A program made the translations under genes and the position numbers. Under the pieces are notes generated by a model. The model was not told where the DNA came from. It did no database searches and saw nothing but the letters and a program-made list of their open reading frames with translations. DNA of 64,000 nt from CAVVAH01 sp963746175 (GTDB lineage: Bacteria; Actinomycetota; Actinomycetes; JACCUZ01): assembly GCA_963746175.1 (NCBI GenBank), contig CAVVAH010000008.1, positions 558,001-622,000 of the forward strand, in the 5' to 3' direction. Shown piece after piece: positions 46,393-53,305 of this stretch; position 1 is the first letter of the stretch; each line of letters opens with the position of its first letter.

Positions 46393-46887
46393 ATGGGGCA
46401 GGTCGCGGTGCTGGCGCTGCGCGTCGTGCTCGCGCTCGCGCTGGCGGGTTCGCTGGTGGTGCAGGCGGTGCTCGCGCCGCTGCTCTGGGCCGACCTCGGC
46501 GACTCCGAGCTGGCAGCCGGGCAGGCAGTCACGGTCGTGGTCCTCGTAGTGCTGGGCGTCGTCGCCATGCAGGTGACGGCGGTCTGCATCTGGCGACTCC
46601 TCACGATGGCGCGCCGGGGCACGGTGTTCTCGCTGGCGGCCTTCCGCTACGTCGACGTCGTCATCGGCGCGGTGCTGACGGCGGCGCTGCTGGTCTTCGG
46701 CGTCGCCGTGGCGCTGGCGCCGGGCGAGGCGGTCGCGCCGGGCGTCGTCGCACTCGTCTGCGGTGTCTCGCTCGTCGTCGCCGGCATCGGGCTGATCGTC
46801 CTCGTCATGCGCACGTTGCTCGCGCAGGCGGTCGCGCTCGACGCGCAGGCGCACGAGCTGCGGGCCGAGCTGGACACAGTCATCTGA
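46393..46887 (+). CDS. DUF2975 membrane protein
   Basis: A 164-residue protein with four membrane helices (VLALRVVLALALAGSLVVQ; VVLVVLGVVAMQVTAVCIW; VVIGAVLTAALLVFGVAVAL; VALVCGVSLVVAGIGLIVL), as in DUF2975. DUF2975 genes are nearly always followed by a small YozG-like helix-turn-helix gene, as here (TGATG junction). ATG 46393 follows GAGGGAGG. Probably a membrane-sensor/regulator pair. Confidence 0.85.
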   Translation: MGQVAVLALRVVLALALAGSLVVQAVLAPLLWADLGDSELAAGQAVTVVVLVVLGVVAMQVTAVCIWRLLTMARRGTVFSLAAFRYVDVVIGAVLTAALLVFGVAVALAPGEAVAPGVVALVCGVSLVVAGIGLIVLVMRTLLAQAVALDAQAHELRAELDTVI

Positions 46888-47141
46888 TGCCGATCGTCGT
46901 CGACGTCGACGTCATGCTCGCTCGACGCAAGATGGCCGTCGGCACACTCGCGGAGCGGGTCGGCATCACGCCGGCGAACCTCGCGGTCCTGAAGAACGGA
47001 CGCGCCAAGGCGGTGCGCTTCGCGACGCTCGCCGCCCTGTGCGAAGCCCTCGACTGCCAGCCCGGAGACCTGCTCCGGTGGGAGCCGGAGGGCAGACCCG
47101 CCGGCGAGAGTCACGCGACGCAGGCGCACGCGGCGACGTGA
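46887..47141 (+). CDS. Xre/YozG-like helix-turn-helix regulator
   Basis: An 84-residue HTH protein: MLARRKMAVGTLAERVGITP, then ANLAVLKNGRAKAVRF and LAALCEALDCQPGDLLRW, the classic Cro/C1 fold of the YozG family. Its start overlaps the DUF2975 stop by one base and its stop overlaps the next gene start (GTGA), so three genes are coupled. Likely binds the palindrome at 46341. Confidence 0.9.
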   Translation: MPIVVDVDVMLARRKMAVGTLAERVGITPANLAVLKNGRAKAVRFATLAALCEALDCQPGDLLRWEPEGRPAGESHATQAHAAT

Positions 47142-48301
47142 CCGACGTCGACGTGCTCGTCGTGGGTGCCGGACTGGCCGGGCTGCACGCGGCGACCCAG
47201 CTGGCAGGACGAGGACACGAGGTCCTGCTCGTCGAGCGCCGGCCCAGCCTGGCCGGCGCGGTCCGTACCACCGGCATCTTCGTGCGCCGGACGCTGGACG
47301 ACTTCCCGCTCCCCGAGGACTGCCTCGGGCCGCCGATCCGTCACGTGGTGCTGTACCCGCCGAGCCGGCGCCGCCCGGTGACGCTCGTCAGCCGGCGGGA
47401 CGAGTACCGCGTCGGCGACATGAGCCGGCTCTACGTCGAGTCGGCGCGCGCCGCAACCGACGCCGGTGTACGGATCCGCCTCGGCACGCGCTACGTCGGA
47501 CGGGACGACGTCGGCGTCCTCGTCGTCGGCGCCGACGGCCCGGCGACCGTGCGAGCCCGCTTCGTGGTCGGTGCGGACGGCGCACGGTCGCACGTCGCGC
47601 GCGACCTCGGCCTCGACCGCAACGCCCACCTCCTCGTCGGAGCCGAGGAGGTCTACGCCGCGGCGAAGGGCGAGGCCCGTCCGACGTTCCACTGCGTGCT
47701 CGACCCCTCGGTCGCACCCGGCTACCTCGCCTGGGTCGTCAACGACGGGGAGCACGCGCACGTCGGAGTCGCCGGCTACCCGCACCGCTTCCCCGACGGC
47801 CTGCGTCGCGCCCTGCACCGGTTCCACGCCTCGGCTCCGGGACTGCCTGCCGGCGACCGCCCGGACGACGTGGAACGACGCGGCGGCCCGATACCCGTCG
47901 GCGGCCTCCTGCACCGGATCAGCAGCCCGCTCGGACTGCTCGTCGGTGACGCGGCCGGCGCGGTGTCCCCACTCACCGCCGGCGGTCTCGACCCGTGCCT
48001 CCGGTTGTCGGAGCACGCCGTCGACGTCCTGGACGATGCCCTGCGCACCGGCAGTCGCGACGCGATGGCCAGCTACGACGGCGCCGCGCTCCGCGCCCGC
48101 TTCCGTGGCCGGTTGGCGATGCGGCACGGGCTCGCGCAGGTCCGCACCCCGGCGCTCGCGACGGCCGCCTTCGTCGCCCTGCGCACCCCGGTCGGCCGAG
48201 CCGCCGCCCGGCACGTCCTCTTCGGCGACCGGTCGTTCCCGACCACCGGACCCGGACGGGCGAGGCAGATGACTGTCGCCGGCGCCAGACCGCCGGGCTA
48301 G
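47138..48301 (+). CDS. FAD-dependent oxidoreductase, geranylgeranyl-reductase-like
   Basis: A 387-residue flavoprotein of the GGR/PHBH type. FAD-binding GxGxxG near residue 10 (VLVVGAGLAGLHAATQL), VGADGARSHVARDL near 145-155, and GLLVGDAAGAVSPLTAGGLD near 275. Such enzymes reduce or hydroxylate isoprenoid or aromatic substrates. Coupled to the Xre regulator by GTGA; the stop overlaps the convergent gene stop. Substrate unknown. Confidence 0.85.
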   Translation: MTDVDVLVVGAGLAGLHAATQLAGRGHEVLLVERRPSLAGAVRTTGIFVRRTLDDFPLPEDCLGPPIRHVVLYPPSRRRPVTLVSRRDEYRVGDMSRLYVESARAATDAGVRIRLGTRYVGRDDVGVLVVGADGPATVRARFVVGADGARSHVARDLGLDRNAHLLVGAEEVYAAAKGEARPTFHCVLDPSVAPGYLAWVVNDGEHAHVGVAGYPHRFPDGLRRALHRFHASAPGLPAGDRPDDVERRGGPIPVGGLLHRISSPLGLLVGDAAGAVSPLTAGGLDPCLRLSEHAVDVLDDALRTGSRDAMASYDGAALRARFRGRLAMRHGLAQVRTPALATAAFVALRTPVGRAAARHVLFGDRSFPTTGPGRARQMTVAGARPPG

Positions 48302-48825
48302 GGAAGGTCCAGCCGCTCGGGGGCCTCGGCCAACAGGTCCTCGTCGGCGGCACCGACGTCGAGACAGGGGCCGGTCAGCGCGACCAGCACCACCGGCTGC
48401 GCGGGGTAGCCGGTCAGCTGCACCCGGACGTCGTCGTGCTCGCCCTGCCAGGTCACGACCTCGGTGCTCGTCGACACCTCGGTCAGCTCGACGCCGGCGT
48501 CGCGGACGAGGCGCCGCACCTCGTCGAAGAGACCGTCGGGCGACCCGGCTGCTGCGTCGACCCGCCCGGACACGCGGTAGGCGACGTGGCCGCCGAGGTC
48601 GTCACAGCCGGACCAGGCGGCACGCGGGGGCCGCTGGTAGGTGCCGGCCGCGGTGAGCCGGCCGAGCAGGTCGCGCGAGACCGCGACCACGTGGGCCTTC
48701 GAGCCGGCAGTGGCACCGGCACCGACTGGCGCCGCACCGGCGACGGGCCCGGTGGAGACGAGGGTCACGACGTCGACCTCCGGAGGGAGCCGGCGACGTG
48801 CCTCGGCCATCAGGTCCCGGCTCAT
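48298..48825 (-). CDS. Hypothetical protein of a WXG-like/DUF1023 operon (175 aa)
   Basis: A 175-residue protein starting MSRDLMAEARRRLPPEVDVV with no recognised motif; it is alternating beta and alpha in feel, with a TEVVTWQGEHDDVRVQLTGY strand near the end. ATG 48825 follows GGAGGGG. It lies 25 bases after the alpha/beta hydrolase stop and is probably the last gene of a three-gene operon starting at 50886. Confidence 0.65.
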   Translation of the reverse strand: MSRDLMAEARRRLPPEVDVVTLVSTGPVAGAAPVGAGATAGSKAHVVAVSRDLLGRLTAAGTYQRPPRAAWSGCDDLGGHVAYRVSGRVDAAAGSPDGLFDEVRRLVRDAGVELTEVSTSTEVVTWQGEHDDVRVQLTGYPAQPVVLVALTGPCLDVGAADEDLLAEAPERLDLP

Positions 48826-48850
48826 CTCGGGCCCCTCCTGCTCCACGGGG

Positions 48851-50599
48851 TCATCCGACGGTGGTGGGGTCACGGTCGGTCTCCGGGTCGCTGTTGATGC
48901 CGTCGGGGAGCAGCCACGCCTCATGACGGTACGGCGCCCGCACGACGCCGTCGTAGTCGCCGGTCACCACGTCCACGATGTTGGACAGCGACTCGGTGCC
49001 CTCGTTGTAGTACTTCGAGTGGTCGTCGAGGTCGAGCCGCCACGAGTTGCGGGTCGGGTCCTCGGCCTCGAACCGGGTGGCGCCGAACGACTCGTGCGAC
49101 GGGTCCTTGCCGAACCGGTCGAGGTAGCTCACCGGGTCGCGGCTGCTGGCACCGACGAAGACGTGACCGGCGGGAACGCGCAGGTCGTCGGCGGCCTCGA
49201 CGTTCGGTCCGGGGCTGCCGATCAGCACGACGTCGTCGGTGCCGCTCTCGTGGTCGCGCAGCATCGTCCCGGTCGTGGTGCTGCCGTAGGAGTGGCCGAC
49301 GACGGTGAGGTGCGGCTGCACGACCCGCGACGCCTGCACGGCGAGGACGTCGTCGAGGAGAAGTCTCGACCCGTCGACCGCGGCGTCGTCGCTCACGACG
49401 TTGCCGACCCCCGGGGCGTCGTAGCCCATCCACGCGACGGTGGCGGTCGTCTCGTACGGCGACAGCCGCCGCGCGTCCTGCGTCACCCGGAGCGCGTTGC
49501 TGGTCAACGAGGACATCGCGGTGTCGACGGTGGAGCTGAGCCCCGGCACGAGGAACGCCACGTTGTCGGCGGTGTCGACGTCGCCGACGACGATCGCCAC
49601 ACGGCCTTCGACGCCGAAGGCCGTCGGGTCGTAGACGAGCAGCTGCGCCGTGAGCGGCTCGAGGGTGAACGGGTCCTCGTCGGACCGCACCCGGTCCAGC
49701 TGCTGCTGCACCAGCTCGCTGTTGCGCAGCCACCGCTGCTCGTCGCCGGAGAGGGCGTTCTTGGCCCGCAGCACCGCGAGGTCGGTGGCCAGCTGCTGCT
49801 CGTTGGCCTGCGTGCGTACGGCGCCGGGAAGGCCGTCCAGCGCGCCGACCTGCGACGGGTAGCGGTCGATCATCCGCTGCTGCTCGTCGGGTGTGAGCGC
49901 GGCCCACCAGGCCAGCACCAGCTCGGGCGCGGAGCCGGAGGGTGGTGGCGTGCACCCCGCCCCGGCCGCCGCTCGCATCGCCGCCAGCAGCGGCAGCCGG
50001 CCCGCCAGCAGGTCCTCGTCGTCGCCACCAGGTCGCCCGCTGGGCGGGCCGCCAGGCAGGACCGAGGCGGCGGCCTGCCGGACCCGTCGAGCAGTGACCC
50101 GGGCATGTTCGGCGACCCGCCCGAGCTCCGCCTCGTGCCGCCGGTGCACCGCGGCGAGCTGGTACGCCACCGCGTCCTGCGCCTCCTGCAGCGCGAGACG
50201 GCGCATCGGGCCAGCAAGCTCCGGGTCGGCGAGCAGCCGGTCGACGCGGCGGCGTCCGGCCGCGACCACGTCGTCGTGGTCCTGGCGGAGGACGTCGACC
50301 CGCGACCGAGCGTCGGCCACGACGTGCGCGTGGCCGTCGAGGAAGCCGCCGGACCGGTGCAGCGGCTCGGCGAGGGACCGGACCAGTCGGGTGGCCGCCG
50401 ACATCTCGGCGCCGCACAGATTCGCCGCGAGCCCGGCCCAGGAGCCGTGCAGCAGCCACCGGTCGTGGGCCACGTCGTCGGCCAGCCGACCCAGCAGCGA
50501 CGCCACCCGGGTGCAGCGCGCGGCGGACGCGTGCACGTGGTCCGGACTGTCCGGCGGGTAGGGCAGCGCGGCGGCGGCCTCGGCGCTGGCCCGGCTCAC
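48851..50599 (-). CDS. DUF1023 alpha/beta hydrolase with WXG-like N-terminus
   Basis: A 582-residue protein. The first 190 residues are helical, with a WLLHGSWAGLAANL segment reminiscent of WXG100-like proteins. The DUF1023 hydrolase domain (about 260-550) has the nucleophile elbow VGHSYGSTTTG, then VLIGSPGPNV and a C-terminal DHSKYY with the likely catalytic His. GTG 50599 overlaps the previous stop (GTGA). DUF1023 proteins often accompany small WXG-like genes, as here, suggesting a secretion- or toxin-related role that is unproven. Confidence 0.82.
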   Translation of the reverse strand: MSRASAEAAAALPYPPDSPDHVHASAARCTRVASLLGRLADDVAHDRWLLHGSWAGLAANLCGAEMSAATRLVRSLAEPLHRSGGFLDGHAHVVADARSRVDVLRQDHDDVVAAGRRRVDRLLADPELAGPMRRLALQEAQDAVAYQLAAVHRRHEAELGRVAEHARVTARRVRQAAASVLPGGPPSGRPGGDDEDLLAGRLPLLAAMRAAAGAGCTPPPSGSAPELVLAWWAALTPDEQQRMIDRYPSQVGALDGLPGAVRTQANEQQLATDLAVLRAKNALSGDEQRWLRNSELVQQQLDRVRSDEDPFTLEPLTAQLLVYDPTAFGVEGRVAIVVGDVDTADNVAFLVPGLSSTVDTAMSSLTSNALRVTQDARRLSPYETTATVAWMGYDAPGVGNVVSDDAAVDGSRLLLDDVLAVQASRVVQPHLTVVGHSYGSTTTGTMLRDHESGTDDVVLIGSPGPNVEAADDLRVPAGHVFVGASSRDPVSYLDRFGKDPSHESFGATRFEAEDPTRNSWRLDLDDHSKYYNEGTESLSNIVDVVTGDYDGVVRAPYRHEAWLLPDGINSDPETDRDPTTVG

Positions 50600-50886
50600 C
50601 GCCCGGTCATCCCGTCCCGGACCCGCTCCTCGACCCGGTCGTAGAGCACGGCACCGGAGCGCACCCTGCGGGCCAGCAGCCCGAGGTCCATGGCCACCAG
50701 CTCGAGCACGTCGGCGGCGACGTCGGCGAGGCTATCGACGGCAGCGGCGAGGGACGCGTCGCGGAGACCGTCGGCGATCGCCGTGCACACCGCGACCTGG
50801 TCCTCGACGAGCGAGCCGCGGGTCACCAGGTGGGTCGAGGCGAGCAGCACGCCGCCGCTGTCGACCTCGACCCGCACCGCGACCAC
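50596..50886 (-). CDS. WXG100-like small protein (96 aa)
   Basis: A 96-residue mostly helical protein, VEDQVAVCTAIADGLRDASL and DVAADVLELVAMDLGLLARR, of the size and helical-hairpin shape of WXG100/ESX-like or type VII secretion-associated proteins, but without a clear WxG turn. Coupled to the DUF1023 hydrolase by GTGA. GTG 50886. Confidence 0.6.
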   Translation of the reverse strand: MVAVRVEVDSGGVLLASTHLVTRGSLVEDQVAVCTAIADGLRDASLAAAVDSLADVAADVLELVAMDLGLLARRVRSGAVLYDRVEERVRDGMTGR

Positions 50887-50983
50887 CTCGGCTCCCGACG
50901 GAGGGTCCCGGACGGCCGGGCTCCGCCCAGACTAGGAAGATCGCCGCTGTCGGCCTCCGAGTTCTCCACAGGGCCCGGTGTGG

Positions 50984-51904
50984 CTAGTCGGGCAACGGGT
51001 GGCCGGGGTCGAGCAGCGGTGCGAAGAGGTCGCCGACCTCGTCGACCCGCTCCAGCACCTGCTCGGCACGGAACCGCACGTCGTCCGGCGAGCGGACTGC
51101 GCCGACCTCGTCCCAGGTCAGCGGCGTCGACACCCACGGCTCAGGCCGGGCCCGCAGGGCGTACGGCGCCACGGTGGTCTTGGCGGCGTTGTTCTGGCTC
51201 CAGTCGACGAAGACCTTGCCGCGCCGCAGCTCCTTGCGCATCTGCGAGACGACGAGCTTGGGGTGCGACTTCTCCAGCCGCTGCGCCAGGTCCTTGGCGT
51301 AGTCCGAGGTACGCCGGTCGGTGGCCGGCTGGATCGACGCGTAGACCTGGATCCCCTTGGAGCCGGACGACTTCACCACTGGGTCGAGCCCGTCGGCGAC
51401 GAGGATGTCGCGCAGCAGCAGTGCCACCTCGGCGCACTCGACGGCGGTGGCCGGCTCGCCCGGGTCGAGGTCGAGGACCAGCCGGTCGGGATCGTGGGCC
51501 GCGCCGCGTGGCCCGACCGACCACTGCGGCACGTGCAGCTCGAGGGCGGCCAGGTTGGCCGCCCACACCAGCGTCGGGAGGTCACCCACGACGACGTAGT
51601 CGAGGGTCTCGCGGTCGGTCTTCGTGGTGCCCGGTGCCGGCAGCGTGACGGTGCGGACCCAGTCCGGCGTGCCTTGCGGAGCGTTCTTGGCGAAGAAGCC
51701 CTTCTTGTCGGTGCCGTCCGGGAACCGCTGGAACGACATCGCCCGGTCGGCGACGTACGGCAGCAGGACCGGCGCGATCCGCGCGTAGTAGTCGACCACC
51801 TCGCCCTTGGTGAACCCGTCGGGGTAGAGCACCTTGTCGAGGTTGGACAGCGACAGGCGGCGGCCGTCGACCTCGACGGTGGAACGTTGGGGCACGGCGC
51901 CCAT
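50984..51904 (-). CDS. LigD-type polymerase domain protein (NHEJ primase-polymerase)
   Basis: A 306-residue stand-alone archaeo-eukaryotic primase (AEP) polymerase of the LigD type. Motifs: LSNLDKVLYPDGFTKGEV at the start, the metal-binding LVLDLDPGEP, and the SSGSKGIQVYA loop, then VFVDWSQNNAAKTTVAPY. It fills gaps in bacterial non-homologous end joining; the ligase, nuclease and Ku partners are not in this window. ATG 51904. A bidirectional terminator lies just upstream. Confidence 0.92.
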   Translation of the reverse strand: MGAVPQRSTVEVDGRRLSLSNLDKVLYPDGFTKGEVVDYYARIAPVLLPYVADRAMSFQRFPDGTDKKGFFAKNAPQGTPDWVRTVTLPAPGTTKTDRETLDYVVVGDLPTLVWAANLAALELHVPQWSVGPRGAAHDPDRLVLDLDPGEPATAVECAEVALLLRDILVADGLDPVVKSSGSKGIQVYASIQPATDRRTSDYAKDLAQRLEKSHPKLVVSQMRKELRRGKVFVDWSQNNAAKTTVAPYALRARPEPWVSTPLTWDEVGAVRSPDDVRFRAEQVLERVDEVGDLFAPLLDPGHPLPD

Positions 51905-51928
51905 CCTCCCCGCTGCGTCCCGACAACC

Positions 51929-51968
51929 GGAAGGGCCCCGACCACGGTGCCGTGGTCAGGGCCCTTCC
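51929..51968. terminator. Perfect bidirectional hairpin terminator
   Basis: GGAAGGGCCC-C-GACCACGG pairs with CCGTGGTC-A-GGGCCCTTCC around TG. It separates the 56-residue gene and whiB7 from ligD-pol, all leftward. Confidence 0.85.
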
Positions 51969-52040
51969 TCGTGTCACCCCTGAGGTCGGGGTGCGCCTCC
52001 TTGTCCGTCGGGCGTTCGACTGCGCCCGGTAGCCGGCGGC

Positions 52041-52211
52041 TCAGCCGACGACGGCGGAGGCGAGGAGACGGCGCGCGCGCAGAGCTGCCTGCTCGGCCCG
52101 TCGGTGCGCCCGGTGGGCGACGACGAGACGGTGCTGACGTTCGCGGCGGACTGCCTCCTCGAGACGCTGTGCCGCATGGGCACGCGCCAGGTCCTCATGC
52201 ATGAGTTGCAT
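52041..52211 (-). CDS. Small arginine-rich protein downstream of whiB7 (56 aa)
   Basis: MQLMHEDLARAHAAQRLEEA followed by an Arg/His-rich helix (VRRERQHRLVVAHRAHRRAE) and LRARRLLA. Small basic proteins of this kind are frequent in actinobacteria. ATG 52211 follows AGGAGCACCGAG. An in-frame GTG at 52310 (GTGA overlap with whiB7) would give 89 residues instead. Function unknown; probably in the whiB7 transcript. Confidence 0.65.
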   Translation of the reverse strand: MQLMHEDLARAHAAQRLEEAVRRERQHRLVVAHRAHRRAEQAALRARRLLASAVVG

Positions 52212-52306
52212 CTCGGTGCTCCTGTTCGGGACAACGTTCTGGTGGACGGTGCGGGTCGGCTCGGTGAGCTCGACGTCGGGAGCGAGGACGCTCCGACGGC
52301 CGGCGC

Positions 52307-52729
52307 TCACGCTGCGACCTCGGACTTGCGGGGACGGCCGCGCGGCCTCTTGCGGGGGACGACGACGCCCTGGACGAACCACTCGCCACCCCAGACACCC
52401 CAGGGCTCGCGGCGCTCGAGGGCGCCGGTCAAGCACTCGAGGCGGGCAGGACAGTCGAGGCAGAGCGTCTTGGCGTACTCCACGTCCGCGGGCGAGTCGG
52501 CGAAGAACAGCTCCGGGTCGTTGGCCCGGCAGGGCAGCTGTTCGTCGACCACACGCTGCGTGAGGTCGGCGAGGGCCGACAGGGCGGTGAGGGCCGTCAG
52601 GTTGTCGACGGCGTCCTCGCGCTGGTCGGTCTCGGGTGCGGCGAGCTGCATGGGTGTCACCTCCATCTCTCGGGTGGCGGTCAGCGGTCGGCTGACGGCC
52701 GGCTTGTCGTGGTCGGTCTGGAGAGCCAT
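52307..52729 (-). CDS. whiB7: WhiB7-type Fe-S transcription factor
   Basis: A 140-residue Wbl protein. Four Fe-S cysteines: LPCRAND, then LCLDC (C-x2-C) and LECL, plus GVWGGEWF turn. The C-terminus has the AT-hook KRPRGRPRK, the mark of WhiB7. WhiB7 binds the primary sigma factor and activates antibiotic-resistance genes. It sits in the conserved slot between the ABC1 kinase and uvrD2 (Rv3197A position). ATG 52729. The leader has a terminator hairpin and an unusual upstream ORF; expression is probably attenuated and induced by ribosome stalling. Confidence 0.93.
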   Translation of the reverse strand: MALQTDHDKPAVSRPLTATREMEVTPMQLAAPETDQREDAVDNLTALTALSALADLTQRVVDEQLPCRANDPELFFADSPADVEYAKTLCLDCPARLECLTGALERREPWGVWGGEWFVQGVVVPRKRPRGRPRKSEVAA

Positions 52730-52796
52730 CAGGTGTGGGTCTCTCGTTCCAGGGCCCCGGTAGGGGCCGTTCGGACGGTCGGACTGGACAAACAGA

Positions 52797-52833
52797 AAGG
52801 CCGCGGATCCCGGATGTCGGGTTCCGCGGCCTT
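52797..52833 (-). terminator. Terminator/attenuator hairpin in the whiB7 leader
   Basis: AAGGCCGCGG-A-TCCCG pairs with CGGG-T-TCCGCGGCCTT around a short loop; on the minus strand it is followed by TTTCTGTTTG. It lies between the 98-codon ORF and whiB7. A second GGCCCC-GGTA-GGGGCC hairpin (52753-52768) follows before the start codon. Confidence 0.7.
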
Positions 52834-52858
52834 GGAGGTGCCGGTGAGGAGGTGAGTC

Positions 52859-53155
52859 CTATACCGGTGGGCTCCAGGAGCGGATCCCCGCGTAACCGTC
52901 GGTGTCGACAGCGACGCTGATCGGGAGCAGAGCGGTGGCCTTGACGGCGGCCTGGGTGCGGTTCGTGATCCGGTCGCGCATGGCGATGGACAGAGTCGTC
53001 CCCTGGACGGTCCGGAAGACGGGCGCCAGAACACGCACACCGTCCTCGTGGCCGAACGCCGTCCACGGGCTCGGAGCACCCGCGAAGCGGATACCGACGA
53101 GGGCACCGGGCAGCGCGAACGGCGAGCACGCGTACGACGTCTCGATGTTCTCCAC
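52859..53155 (-). CDS. 98-residue ORF in the whiB7 leader
   Basis: A 98-residue frame starting with GTG 53155 (MENIETSYACSPFALPG) after GGAGGTG. Codon use is coding-like. It contains GIRFAGAPSPWTAFGHEDGV and IAMRDRITNRTQAAVKATAL. It is the only gene between the whiB7 promoter and the terminator hairpin. Function and family unknown; it may be the leader ORF that senses ribosome stalling, though much longer than known short uORFs of whiB7. Confidence 0.6.
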   Translation of the reverse strand: MENIETSYACSPFALPGALVGIRFAGAPSPWTAFGHEDGVRVLAPVFRTVQGTTLSIAMRDRITNRTQAAVKATALLPISVAVDTDGYAGIRSWSPPV

Positions 53156-53222
53156 GATGCCCACCTCCACTTCTGGTCCGGGCCCTTCCGGGCGTGAACG
53201 GTCTGCCTGACCGAGTACTGGA

Positions 53223-53263
53223 AGGTTAGGGAAGCCCGCCGTCAGGTGCAATCATTTTTTTGA
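53223..53263 (-). promoter_or_regulatory. Promoter of whiB7 leader with AT-rich WhiB7 motif
   Basis: Minus strand: TTGCAC (53246-53251) and TAACCT (53223-53228), 17 bases apart, with the A/T run TCAAAAAAATGAT just before the -35. A/T stretches directly upstream of -35 are the WhiB7 AT-hook binding signature, so autoactivation is likely. Confidence 0.7.
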
Positions 53264-53305
53264 CTCCTGACGCGAGTCCTTACCGATCTGTGACCTTCGA
53301 GGCCC

